This document shows, piece after piece, positions 9,688 through 21,254 of a DNA stretch of 64,000 bases. The notes beneath the pieces were generated by a model. It was not told the origin of the DNA, searched no databases, and saw only the letters and a list, made by a program, of their open reading frames with translations. The DNA lies in NCBI GenBank assembly GCA_029204225.1, contig CM055110.1, positions 14,534,914-14,598,913 on the forward strand. Direction: 5' to 3'. The stretch's first letter is position 1. Every line of letters starts with the position of its first letter. The translations under genes were made by a program, and so were the position numbers. Source of the DNA: Diphasiastrum complanatum. Lineage: Eukaryota > Streptophyta > Lycopodiopsida > Lycopodiales > Lycopodiaceae.

Positions 9688-10509
9688 TGTGAGAAATTGG
9701 CAAAAATCTAGCTTGGTATTTTTTATGATAGAAGCTTGTAAGTGAATCTCACATGTGGATGTTCCCACGTGTGGAGAATTGTAAAGTAAATCAAAATGTT
9801 TGATATAGGGGTCTCATAGAATTTCATAGTCAAGCATTTAGGTGTAGGATGTTGATAGGGTCAAATTTGGCATAGATGGCAAATTATCCATTTCCACTTG
9901 TAATGCCACTATTGGGCCAAAATCGAGTAGGAGGCCAAACTTGTTCCAATTAGAGTGTAGACAAGTGTAATGCTTTTGTTTGATGAAGTTTAAGAGGTCC
10001 AATAGGTTTTAGAGGTGGAACCATGTGTGGTCCAATAGGAATTTGAGGTGTGCTTGAATATAGTCCAATAGAATTTTGAGGTGCATGGATCAATGGTCCA
10101 ATAGGATTAAGAGGTGGCAAAGTGTGATCCAATCATAGTTAAGCATAGTGGTAGCTCATGAATCTACTAGTATCATTGTACTCCTCATTTTGGATCTAAT
10201 TGATTTTGAGATTGAGTGGATTTTGAGTGTCATTGAATTTCTAGCTTTCTCTCTCTACCCGAGAGCTCATGATGGTTTTTCTCTCTCTACCCGAGGAGAG
10301 CAGCTTGTTTCTACTTAGAATACTTTTGGAACACTTCCCACATGTGTGAGTGAGAGTTGGAAGTGATTGAATGCATGTAGTAGTGTGTTTTTGCCATAGG
10401 ATCTAAGATTGATCTTGAATCTCAATCTAGTCTTGATCTTGGTGCATCTACACACCTTAGGATATCACAAGTACATGTTGTGGAAAATCCACACGTGTTG
10501 AATTCAACA
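9688..10509 (+). repeat. Right LTR of element A
   Basis: 822 bp, about 99% identical to the left LTR, with the 33-bp tandem repeat at 9997-10130. It is followed by the ATTTC duplication. Confidence 0.9.
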
Positions 10510-10514
10510 ATTTC

Positions 10515-10660
10515 CTCTTTTGCCATAGCAATTTTAGCATCCAACTTAAACAAAATACCTTTGTTTAGCACCATTTGCTATGCAATTATCATTCTTCATG
10601 ATGGAACAAACTCCAAGCTTGAAGTGAACATCAAACAAATGGACTTATAATCACAGTTCT
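10515..10660 (-). pseudogene. Element B pre-integrase region, displaced by element A
   Basis: The minus strand reads a copia pre-integrase segment (HFKLGVCSIMKNDNCIANG, then FKLDAKIAMAKEE) that joins in frame with 5229 downward once element A and one ATTTC copy are removed. Upstream of this the frame decays. From 10661 to 11300 no gene is recognisable. Confidence 0.6.
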
Positions 10661-10870
10661 ATCACTCCCTCACAAAGCTGGAATGAAGATAAGAAGTCAA
10701 AACTACTTTCAAACAAATCTTGCCAAGAAATGGATTTGATTGTCTCTAGAAACTCACTAAGGTCTCTCTCTTGTAGTGTTTCACTCAAATTAGATTTCTA
10801 ATCCAACAAATGGACTTATAATCTAGGTTCTAGCACTCCCTCACAAAGTTGGAATGAAGATAAGATGATG
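10633..10870 (+). repeat. Imperfect direct repeat, about 60 bp, two copies
   Basis: The block ACAAATGGACTTATAATC followed by TAGCACTCCCTCACAAAG..TGGAATGAAGATAAG occurs at about 10633-10695 and again at about 10804-10868, separated by about 110 bp. It looks like a local duplication in the remains of element B. Confidence 0.65.
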
Positions 10871-11309
10871 TGAAATCTACTTACAATCAAATCTTGCCAA
10901 TTTTGGCTATTTTTGGACAATAACATGACTAAATCTCCCTCACACTTTTTGATGTACTTTCAAGACCTGTAAAACAAGTTTAGAGGACCTGATTTCAGCC
11001 TACATTAATTAGATCTCAAGACCCTATGTCAAATCTAATCAATGGCACTCAGTTTTGGTAGCTTATCCTAAGATTTCCACCAAAAATTACATCGAAAACT
11101 CACAAATTGAATTTCTTTGGATCAAATGAATATTGTGAATTCAATGTAGGTTCAGAGGTGCCCACACGTGTGAACAGTACAGATCTGGACCCCTACCAAG
11201 TTTGGGATCAAATCTCCTCACCAAAATCAAGATTCTAGCTTGCCCCCTCTCAATACTAGCTTTGCTAGTTTTTTGGAGAGAAAAAGAGGATAAATAGGTT
11301 CCATATCTT

Positions 11310-11525
11310 TGTCATTTCTTCTTGATATCATTTGTTGAGGTTCAAGAGAGTGCATAGTGCTTTGGAACAGGTTTGAAGATTTGAATCAATCATTGCAATT
11401 TGGCTACAAATGGAGGTTCATGTTAGAGAACAATAATAGGATTACCTCAAGCAACTATTCAACTTGGAAGGTGAGAATGGAGTCTCTCTTTGAGGTGAAT
11501 GAGTTGATGTAGGTGTGGAAGAAAG
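11310..11525 (+). pseudogene. Copia leader plus gag start, copy 1
   Basis: The 5' leader and the first about 35 codons of a copia gag (NRITSSNYSTWKVRMESLFE). The initiator corresponding to ATGGCTACCAATGGAGG in copy 2 (12068) reads TTGGCTACAAATGGAGG here, so the start codon is lost. The frame stops soon after NELM at about 11514. From 11525 to 11950 the sequence is not recognisable. Confidence 0.6.
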
Positions 11526-11954
11526 ACTTTTGGCACCTCAAGGAGGGTGAAGAAAGCTCTTCATGTGATCAAAATGAATGTTACAACTGCAATTTTTCAT
11601 GTGTAGAATTAATTTTTTGTAAATCAACACTCAATATAGGACAAAATACTTGAAGTAGACCGATTTCACACTTTGTTTGGTGGAGTGTGATGACTTTAAT
11701 TGCATTGGATAGGTCTTATTGCATTCTTCAATAATCTATATCAAGTTTGTAGCACTTGCATATAGAAAGTGAATGATTCAATTGTTTGTACCTTTGTAGA
11801 AACTCTATTTTTTATTGAATCTCTTGTGTTTGAAGTTGCAGGACTTTTCAAGAGTGTATTTCGATCATAGAAAGTACAAAATTTCATAGGATTGTAGGTT
11901 GATCAAGTATCTTTCATTCTATGTGCTGGATTTGCTAGGTTTGGTGCAAGAAAG

Positions 11955-12181
11955 AGATTTGAGAGGTTCCATATCTTTGCGATTTCTTCTTGAGTTTATT
12001 TGTTGACATTCAAGAGAGTGCTTTGTGCATTAGAATAGGTTGAAAGAGAAGATCAAGTCATTGCAACATGGCTACCAATGGAGGCTTCATGTTAGAAAGC
12101 AATGATAGGCTTACCTCAAGCAACTGTTATACTTGGAAGGTGAGAATGGAGTCTCTCCTTGAGATAAATGAGTTGATGGAT
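11955..12181 (+). pseudogene. Copia leader plus gag start, copy 2
   Basis: Direct repeat of 11310-11525 (shared CCATATCTTTG, TCAAGAGAGTGC and gag start), here with an intact ATG at 12068. The frame ends at the 5S-derived insertion near 12182. Two leader-plus-gag copies in the same orientation 650 bp apart suggest a tandem or recombined element. Confidence 0.62.
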
Positions 12182-12445
12182 ATGTTTTGCCCAACGGACG
12201 ACGGGTGTGTTGGTTTATACATGCTTAGTTAAGCATGCCAAACCAGTGTAAAAACTGGGATGGGTGACCCAATGGTGGGGAAAGCCTTCACATCTCTGAT
12301 GTGGCAGAACTTCACCAAGTATTTTCTATGGGATGTGACATGTTGTATTGACCCGTGGAGTGACCTTAAATGTCATTCTCCAGTGTCTCGAAGACTATGT
12401 GAGTATTGGTACGATTCCTATCTCTCAGCTCAACTAATAGGAATG
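12182..12445 (+). repeat. 5S-rRNA-derived insertion (SINE3-like or Cassandra-like)
   Basis: The stretch contains AGTTAAGCATGC at 12227-12238 and GGATGGGTGACC at 12258-12269. Plant 5S rRNA genes carry AGTTAAGCGTGC (box A) and GGATGGGTGACC (box C) with exactly the same 31-base spacing, followed by TGGGAAGTCC; here TGGGGAAAGCC. The intermediate element is not conserved. The rest of 5S rRNA is not recognisable, so this is not a 5S gene. It fits a 5S-derived SINE or the 5S-bearing LTR of a Cassandra-type TRIM; flanks were not resolved. It lies between copia gag and pre-integrase remnants, in place of gag/protease sequence. Confidence 0.6.
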
Positions 12446-12830
12446 TGAATTTGAAGAATGTTTTGTTCATTCCATCAATCACTAAAAACCTTGACAAGGA
12501 TCAAGGTGGAGTTTGATGGAGATGCTTGCTTGATCAAGAAGGAAGGTGTGCATTGATTGTAAAAGGGAAGAGGCAAGGTAAATTATTCAAACTTGATGCT
12601 TGTGTTGTTGCTACCCAAGTTGGATGTTATGGCAAAGGAGAAATTGTCAAATCAAGAGGCATGGCACAAGAGATTGGAGCATCTCAACTTTAAGTCATTG
12701 GAGATAATGGCAAAGAGGCAAGTTGTTTATGGTCTTCCAAAATCTCTAACTACCATGAATCATGTTTGCGAGCAATGTGTGAGTGGATAGGCTGAAAGTT
12801 GGCTATTGATGGTAGTTATAGACCAAAAAG
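12446..12830 (+). pseudogene. Copia pre-integrase remnant
   Basis: Frames read NLKNVLFIPSITKNL, then LFKLDACVVATQVG and WHKRLEHLNFKSLEIMAKRQ ending CEQCVSG: the gag-pre-integrase domain with its zinc-binding HxxxH...CxxC pattern. Frameshifts and a stop at 12788-12790 break it. About 300 bp further on (12958-13096) weak traces of an RNase H region (WDCIRYLKSTECGLIV) follow. Confidence 0.6.
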
Positions 12831-13099
12831 CCAAGAAGAAGATATGATATTATTCATGTTCTATTAGTGATGTATTTATGAACTTCTTTGTCAAGACTAC
12901 AAAGAACAATGAAGTGATTGCTTGAGCTTCATTCTTCTTCTTGCTGCTATGTCAGATTGCTTATGGCTTACCCAAGGATTGGTGGATTCAATCACTTGGA
13001 TAATTTACGACCTCAATCTTAGTGTGCTTCAAAGTTCATTTGGGATTGTATTAGATACTTAAAGAGTACTGAATGTGGGTTGATTGTCTAGTGACTTGC

Positions 13100-16000
13100 C
13101 ATACATAGATCCATTCTTTTCCTTGAGTTGTTAATAAAATGCTATTTGTGTTAGGTAGTATTGTGTTTTACAAGGTACATTGTATTGCAAGGTGCACGAG
13201 CAACAAGCATGCTATCTTAGTGGGAACTACTTAAACCACATGCATGAGCTTGGGCAGTGGAGACTTATACCATAGGTTTAAATTGAGATAGGATTTAAGA
13301 ATGGTGTAAATTAAAACTGGCAAAAGTATCTAACAAAAAAAGTGTGAAAAAAGTGTAATATCTATGCAATTCCTAAACAACCCAAAAAGTGGTGAGAAGT
13401 CTATTACCTTCACATCCCAACTAAAACAAGACCATATTGATATATCCTACAGACCATGACATAAAAATGGCATTTGTTAGAAATATATGAAATGCAAATT
13501 TGTTGAAAGAAAAAAATGCCAGACTAAGGTTGGATGCAAGGTTAGACGACAATCATATAATCACATTAGTGAAGCAAAACTGAGACAAAAACTTCTGTGA
13601 TAAACTCATTCAATAGACAATGTGATTTTACCATAGAAATAGCATTGCTTATTTGATCTTTGTTTCATTATTATCGTATCAATTGAGCCTCCTAGCTTAT
13701 GGACAAGCAAGCTAGTTAACAAATCGTAAACCACCACTGAACTATGAAGAAGACCACCAAGGAATTTAGATATACACTTTGTGATTATTATTGTGTAAAA
13801 CAATTGGTTGGAAGGAAATCGTTAAAGTGGCTAACACAAATGTTTCCTCCAAACATGTGACATTCCAACCAAAACAACCATCTTATGTGAATGTATGAAC
13901 CTACTTAAGAGGGTTTGTCCAAGTCTCCAAGAGAGCATATGCTCCTACCGTTAGCCAAAGAGCTCCCATTGACTTAAAAAAGGAAAATGGCATGCCGCAT
14001 CACATAGTTAGGTATCGGGCCAAGATGAAGTTCTCTAAAACCCAACCTCTATGTTGCATGCTTGTGTCATGCATAATTGTGAAAGAAAGCGTATTTAGAC
14101 CAAAGAACGTGAAGTTGTCATGCACATTAGACATGCATAATTGTGAATATATACTTAAGACTATAAAAGTACATAATGAAAAAAATTCCCAAACATTTGG
14201 AGATTTGATTTGATATTAACCTTTTTACAAACTTCATAAACCTCATAACATAGTAACGAAAGATGACAACCCCATAGTTTTCAACATTCTATTCTGATTT
14301 TTTACAATGGATAGTTAATTTGCCTGTATGTGTATTCCAATAAGTTGGATATTAAATCTTCACCTTCATGCCACTTATTTGAAGGGACCATCAAGAACTT
14401 GAAGAGACATACAACAACTATCATTCTTAATATCAAGTGAAAAGTGTGGCGACTTTTAAGCACATGGGTGGTTGTTGGCATTTTTATGTTGCAAGTTCAC
14501 CCTCCTCATATGAGGGCAACTCCCAATTAGTCTTCTCCAAAACAATAACTTGGAATCTGAAGTAAAGTCAAATCTTCCAAAATAAGAACTTCCAACAAAA
14601 GTGATGCTACTACAGTTGTATGATGTGACCATAGTTCCAATAGGAGGCAATCTGACATTAAATTAGTACATGGACTTCGAATCTTTCATACACAAAAAAT
14701 AATACTACCCTTTGGCCGTTGTCATTTTGACCAAGATTTGTTAAGAATTAGCCTCTCCATAGAAACATTGCCCCCCACTTTCACTTTGTAATGCAAGTAC
14801 TGGAGGTTGCATTGTGATGTGCCTAGCACTAAAATATGTTATACTGCTAGTCCTACAAGTCTGAAGAAAAGATACATCCACCACAGCTATGAGTTGATTG
14901 GCAGTTGGAAACACTTGGTCAGATCTCAAATCAAACATAGGTAAGATAGAAAAGAAAATTCCAATTATTCACACTGGTGTAGTGCAAATTATAGCTATAC
15001 CTAAATCATCATTAGGCAGTGGATGGTATCCTGAGCTATTCATATGGTGTTCAAATTCACAATAATTGAAAAACATAAAAGAAATTAAACAAGGCAACTT
15101 TCACAATAACTAGCCACTGGCCAGAAGTTATCTGATTGAGAAATTGCAATATATCCAGATTCACTCATTTAAATCAAGAAATCAATGATGTCATAAAATA
15201 AAACGAAAATATATACATGCAACAAACAAGTCCATGGATCTATATCAATACAATAACATAAAATTCGATAAAGAGAAGCTTTCTTAGCAAACCAGCACTC
15301 ACGACAATTACCGAGAAAATTTGTCTAGATGAAATAAAATTAGAATCAATAACAATAATACTTAAAAAAGGATTACCAAGACACAGAAAAAATCCAAAAT
15401 ACTAGCCAGAAGTAGACCACTCATAGCAGAAGACCAAAAAATAACTTCTTGTGGCTCTCAGACAAAGAAAGGCTTTAATGCATGCTTTCACTTAGCAAAA
15501 AATAGCGTATAAAACCCTGGTTGCTTCAATCCTATATTTCCATGATTCATCATTCAAATGTTGTTGGGCCTTTCAGACAAGCATCCTTCTCAATTGTCAG
15601 ATGAAAATTCCTCATGCTACCTCTATGTGTGTTTTGTAAATCTGTACAAAGCCAATTGTCAAAAAATGATTTATTGCCAAAGGCATTATCATCAACAATA
15701 AAATACAGAAATAAAACAGGACTACCTTTCCCCGCCTCCCACTTTCAAGAGTGACAGAAAAGCAATGTTGATGTATAATTCACAGTTAAGATTGGCTAGT
15801 AGAAACTAACATGTATACTACATAGTACAAAGTGAAAGCCAAACAGCATTCAGAACAAAAAATTTCCCCCACTTCTGAAGGATGCCTCATTCCAATTTCT
15901 ACATTAGCAATACAAAAATTAGTAAAACCAGAAGAAGCAGAGCTTGTTAAGTTGTAAAAACAAATTCCAAACAATGGGATCTCACTCTCATAATTCCAAA

Positions 16001-16161
16001 ATAAAACCTGCTTAATGATTGCATCCTAATGTTATGCGGAGAGTAAGATGTAAAATATTGTAAGTTCATAGTGATGACTGCAATGAACTTGAAATCTAAA
16101 AACTAAGCTAATGCTCTCAGAATTTCTTGCAGGTTTGATCCTGCACAAAACTGCCTAGTTT
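13100..16161. other. Unassigned region between copia remnants and eL20
   Basis: No gene is assigned. The minus strand between 14938 and 14456 reads as two open stretches in one frame separated by three stops (TAA, TAG, TAA) near 14650-14745, with coding-like amino-acid composition; I do not recognise the protein. 15000-16161 is AT-rich and probably the 3' flank of eL20. Confidence 0.35.
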
Positions 16162-19100
16162 TTAGACAAACGTGTTTGGCCTGCTAGCCTTGTACGTTGT
16201 CTTTAATTTCCTGGTCGGAGGACGAATCTTACGATACGTAAGGGGAAACTTGATTTTGGAGTCATGAAACTGCTTTGTGTTTTCTCTCTTGCAAGCTTTG
16301 GCAGGAATACTTGCAGTCTTGATAATCTGGATGCAAGGGAACCTGACCCGATGCCTAGATGCCATTTCGTCATACATTTGTTCCACAGATCCATTCAGTG
16401 TTGTATCGCGGTACTCTTTGTACATATTATGGTAGCCAGTGCGACTCTGATACCGCACCCATATGCCATAATTCTTGATGGTGGTCGGCTTCTTTTCAAA
16501 AATCTGAGAAGTAATTCTTCAAAAGTCAGTAGTTTCAATTGCTCTGGCTGATCACGTTATGAAGTTTCTCAAGGGTTGCAAATAAATCATATTGCTAGAA
16601 GTTTCTTGAAAAGAGGAATGTTTATGTACTTGATGTGTCAGATGATCACTAAATACCTCATTGATCGCAAGAATTTGACCATGTGATTTCTTCACCTTCT
16701 TGAGCTTCCGCAAAAAGTACCTTAAGAAAACAGAAAATGTACTTTCAGCATCAATCCCTTGCATCTGGATTATTTCATTCTCAAACCAGTGATATGATGA
16801 GCAAAAATTCAAAACCAGTCACAATCTTTATACAAAAAGTATTACCAGAATTTGGACTTTGCCCGCACTTCATTTGTGGCCCAAAGCTTCATCCGATATG
16901 GCTTGGGTTGCTCATTTTTGGGTGTTGGCAGTGCACGACCAACAACCTGATACTGATGAAGCTGCGCATAGATAGGAAACTAAAATCAGAACAATACTCA
17001 TATCTGTTGTTTGTTGAACAGCTAGAATAAAAAATTCGATTTTTGATAGGCATAGCTTGCTTGCAGATGCTGGTACAAGTGAATGCAAATAACAGCAGGA
17101 ATCAGCAATGCATGCTCAGAATCTCGATTCAATGTAAGTACCCACACTAAGACAATAGTTTTTTACTGCTTCGGATTCTTTTTCAAAAACTCAAAGGGTA
17201 CCCAAGTGCATGCAAATAACAACCAAAACCAACAATGCATACTCACATACCCATGTAACCACCGGTTAGCGGCCACACTAAGCAAGACAATTTGAGACAA
17301 ATATTTGGCTATTCTTCATAAACTCCAAAAGCAAGAACAATCACCTTGAACGTTTCATGTCTTAAGTTTGAAACATGTGATTAGGGCGTTGACTGATAGA
17401 GATACTCCAGGGTACACTAGGCCATTTGATTCATTTAGACTCCCCAAATACGAAGTCAACATTCAACCTTCTTAGGAGCATTTTGAGGCATCTCTTTCAG
17501 ACTTACTCAACATTATGCCTTCTGCTCAAGCTACCACCAGTGAGTAACAATGTTTACCTATAGTGGCATACTTAAGAGAATTCAGGTGTTTTTAAGATAG
17601 GAACTGCATTCGCTACTACCCAAGAAAGAGAGCTTGAAGATGAATTCCATCAAACATAGTAGAAGTACGCAGCTAAATACCAGCCATTAAATAGCTATTC
17701 ACTATGTATCACGCACATGTTTGTTTCACCTAATTTACATTTTTGAAGATTTCTGCTCCATCAGAATTCTGATTTTTTGGCCAGTCATCAGGGCCAGTCA
17801 TCGTCCATATCAAGTGACCATCTCTGCCCCATAGCATAGGCAGCACCAGGCTTACCTTATCAAGGTACAGCTAGGTGTTTTTAATTGTTCATCAATTGGT
17901 AATAAGCTGGCAAATCAGCTTCCTAAGCTTTAGATACTCTATGTATCAAAAAAAGTGATACAAAGGAGATACACTCAAGGACTTATACATCTGGATGGTA
18001 GAGCCTCCATTGATGGAGAGCCCACAAGCACTCGACCTCCATGCCATATAGTACCCGACATAAAAAAGGAGGTGAACAATCTTCAACATCCACGAGTCTT
18101 GGAAAATCAACTTCTTCATGTGCAGCATGGTCAAAATGCTACAACATCCCTACTAACTTCATCAGTGCCCAGTAGTAAAGGTAGACCAATTGCACAAACG
18201 AACATCCCATAGTAGCTTTCATGAGCCTCTAACATCTCTGGAGGTGAACGACAGACTTGGTGCTAACTACAGTTTACTATGATAGATCCAAAGTTACAGT
18301 TGGAAGACAATATTCCTAGATTATAGCAAGTTACAAATCTTGCACAAGAATGCCGACTAGTTACACTGTTGCCCTTGATATGGTGGCAGTACGTAGAACC
18401 AAACATACATATTTTTTATGAAGCACCTGATATTACTACCTCCGTTAATGGATCAAAGTGCCAATCTATTTTCTCTTAAAGATCCAAGGGATGGAGCTTG
18501 ATGCGCTCTCCCTGGTTATCTTCTATTTTGGCAGTCGTATGTTGGCATTGATATGATACAGGTGCAATTCTAATGATATATATGAGTCATCTTCTTACAC
18601 CTAAAGTGCTGTACTAGGGTGCGAAGCTACTTAGATCTGGTATTTTCAATGGAATATGAGTGTCTAAGTACGATATGAGTGTCGAAGTACGAGTTTATAA
18701 AGTTGAAAACACCTAAAGAAACTTGTAAATCATATAACCTAGAGGATTGAATATTTTAGGACCATACCCCAAAAATTTTATGAATTTCTCCTATTTCTAA
18801 TACAACTTCAATAAAGAAAACAACCAGATACATGAATTTCACTGACCTGTTCATTAAAAACCAAAAAACACAAAGGTAGAATAGAAAATTAAAAGAATGT
18901 GAAAAGGGACACGTTTTGAGCTAACAAAACACTACCTCACAAATCCGAATCCATGTCTATCAGTTAGCTGCCAATATTGCATGTCACAGAGAACTTTGAA
19001 AATCAACAAGTAGAATAATAACATCAAAGATGAATCCACTCTTCCTAGCATTACAACAGTCATAAAGGTCTCCGCTTCTCATTTACCAACAGCCAAGACT

Positions 19101-19562
19101 ATAATGAACTTGCTCACTGATCTAAAAAAGCGCAATGTTCGCTCCTACAGATCGCAACAGAATAACGTTTCAAAGGAACCAGAATAAGAGTCTATTACTT
19201 CCAGCATGAATAACAGAGCTTCCATCTTGCCAACAGCAAAAAAACGGCAACATCGCCAAAAATCACATGTCAAAAGTAACGAAAAATCGCAAGGCCACAA
19301 AAAAACTCAAAACAAGGCAACAGATGTCAGCACATCGGACCATACATTTCAGAGCCTATCATAAGACAAAATATCTAAAGCGCAAAGCAATAAGAAAGAT
19401 AGCCACCCAATCAAGAAACAATATGATCGACATATTTCAGCCGAAAACCTAGCATGAAACGGATGATGAACGAAAAATCCTCTGACAGCAATCCTTTAAC
19501 AGAAATGCTACCAAGTTCGAAGAGATGCAATACAGAATATGTCTTACCCGAAAAATAGCCAT
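16162..19562 (-). CDS. RPL18A: 60S ribosomal protein eL20 (L18a), complete, four exons
   Basis: Component of the large cytosolic ribosomal subunit. Exons on the minus strand are 19562-19548 (MAIFR), 16961-16846, 16720-16657 and 16503-16162. All introns begin GT and end AG and the codon phases fit (a Trp codon is split TG/G between exons 2 and 3). The product is 178 residues, the usual plant length. Diagnostic stretches are [77 protein letters not shown] and KIKFPL...[16 protein letters not shown]. Exon 1 codes only five residues and is followed by a 2,586-bp intron; the start is supported by the in-frame ATG, a consensus GTAAG donor and the family N-terminus. No disabling change is seen, so it is likely a working housekeeping gene. 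Confidence 0.95.
16962..19547 (-). other. Intron 1 of the eL20 gene
   Basis: The long first intron, donor GTAAGAC and acceptor TGCGCAG. It contains no recognisable gene or element. A diverged duplication occurs at about 17070-17150 and 17205-17295 (shared TGCAAATAACA...CAATGCAT...CACACTAAG blocks). Short frames inside it are not conserved proteins to my eye. Long first introns are common in plant ribosomal-protein genes and may carry enhancing signals. Confidence 0.8.
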
Positions 19563-19760
19563 TGATCGATCGCCCTACTCGTCGTCGACGCCAACTCGCT
19601 TCGGCGGAAGAGAAATGGATCCAAAACCCCAAAAGCTCCAGAGAGAAGACTAACCAAAACGACGATCCTAAATGGAAATAAAAGGAACGAAAAAGGGCAC
19701 GGGGCGAAAAGCCCTATATCGGACGGTTAGAAAGGAGGAACTGAGATCGTGCGGCTAGGA
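19563..19760 (-). promoter_or_regulatory. 5' UTR and proximal promoter of eL20
   Basis: Upstream of the ATG at 19562 the minus strand is pyrimidine-rich (TCTTCTCTCTGG near 19650-19639), as usual for 5' ends of translation-machinery genes. A GATATAGGGCTTTT stretch lies further up (about 19722-19709), with a partial resemblance to a TATA or telo-box motif. The exact start of transcription cannot be read from sequence. Confidence 0.4.
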
Positions 19761-21168
19761 TCGAAGATTGCGTGGCATAGTCTTTCCAAGCAAACTTGAC
19801 CTTTACCTTTAGGGTCATTTGAGAAGTTAACTCTTATGGCACAATATTCTTATTGACGGGGATCACTTCCACCATCATAATATGCTCTCGCCATGCATCT
19901 CGCAACTTGCTATATCAAATCGCAATTAAAAAAATGAGGAGCTAGGCTATGTTGTCACGCATCTTGGGACTGGCTATAGCAGGTTGCCATCAAAATATGA
20001 GGAGCCAAGCCACACAACATGATGACTTGGCTCCTCTATCCCATAAGACATTCTTCACAACACATAGAGGCTCATACAAGCCTCTATGAACAGTAAACTC
20101 ACAAAAGTGTGTGCAAGCATGAAGGTGGCGTGCACCCAAGTGAATATTTTTTGAAGATTTTGGTGATCACACATGTGAGGCTAGATCGTACGAATGAATT
20201 GATGATTTTAAATCAATGACAAGACAACAAATGTCGGTCTACAATTCGAGTGGGCATTAAATCCCAATGCCAAGGATAACATGTCTTTGAGAAACCTCAC
20301 ATTAGACTAAGAGATTACTTCAAAAATGGGTCCTCATAAATTTATGGTCATAATTAATGGTTCGAGGCCTAAAACTCAATGGTGAATTTGTATGGGTCTA
20401 ACAGTGACTCATAGGATAAGTGAATGAGGTGGCCCAGTTAGGTTGTTGATGTGTCAAGTGAGGTGTCACTATGCGCTACGAGTGGTGTGTGGGCCTTTGC
20501 ATAGGGTTCTCACTAATGTATGCTTGATTTTTGTAATTGTAGCAGTATGTTGTCGGAGTGACATCTCTCTCCTATTGATCGGTCAGGGTCCATAGCTTGG
20601 GGGCTAGATCGATCCAGATTTGGTTAGGTAGGTTTGTCCACCAAAAGGATTTGTGATTTTCACAGTCGGAAGCATCTTTAATCGTAGAGTTATTGGTGTG
20701 TTGGGAAAGTGTTATAAGTAATTGCAATAAACCTTTTATAGCCGCTGGAAATTGTTCATAGTAGAGTAGGAGTGCTATTGAATGGAAATTTCAAACTTCT
20801 GTGGAAGGATTGTATGATATTCTTTAAACTTTTGGTGTTATTGGCAAGAAAACCTTATGGCATCTATTGCCTATTTTTTAGGATTTTATCTAAGAAGAGA
20901 AAAATATAGCAAAGGGTATGGAGACAGAGAGGTACATGTCCACCAACCGAAGCCTTTCCTACAAAACTAATCAAGTATACTACCGGAGCAAGAAGCAAAA
21001 GATGGAAACAAATTGTCAGATAGTTATGAGGGACTATTGTCCTGCTATCTGCTCTTTTTTCTCTCTTATCGTGAGGATGGAAAGTTGGAAACAATTGTTA
21101 ACAAGATTGAGAAGAACAGGTTTTGTCTGCTACAAGGGCAGGATCCGAGCATGAAATGAGTGTTGTTG

Positions 21169-21171
<3 letters not shown>
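19761..21171. other. Unassigned intergenic sequence
   Basis: No gene recognised. A short duplicated phrase (ATGAGGAGC.AGGC / ATGAGGAGCCAAGCC) occurs near 19934 and 20000. The remainder shows no long frame, tRNA-like fold or element terminus that I could identify. Confidence 0.4.

Positions 21172-21229
<58 letters not shown>
21172..21229 (+). repeat. (CT)29 microsatellite
   Basis: Uninterrupted CT dinucleotides. The open frame crossing it encodes only a Ser-Leu repeat and is not a gene. Confidence 0.95.
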
Positions 21230-21231
<2 letters not shown>

Positions 21232-21254
21232 GATCTCTTTTATTTTCTATGGGC

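Larger units (their letters stand above)
5230..10509 (+). mobile_element. Complete Ty1/copia-type LTR element A lacking integrase and RT
   Basis: A 5.28-kb element bounded by LTRs of 827 and 822 bp beginning TGTGAG and ending CAACA, with a 5-bp duplication ATTTC. A primer-binding site complementary to initiator tRNA-Met (TGGTATCAGAGCC) starts at 6057 and a purine tract precedes 9688. The inside holds gag (6816-7301, plus the zinc knuckle in 7390-8460) and an aspartic protease, but no integrase, reverse transcriptase or RNase H. In their place is a 248-residue frame (8674-9420). The element is therefore non-autonomous, resembling TR-GAG-type derivatives. About ten differences between the LTRs indicate a recent insertion. 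It sits inside the older element B. Confidence 0.88.

Noticed and set aside
12182-12290. Functional 5S rRNA gene
   Set aside because: Only box A, box C and a following short block match; the 5' half and 3' end of 5S rRNA are absent.
16264-16551. Plus-strand frame opposite eL20 exon 4
   Set aside because: Antisense of a conserved ribosomal-protein exon.
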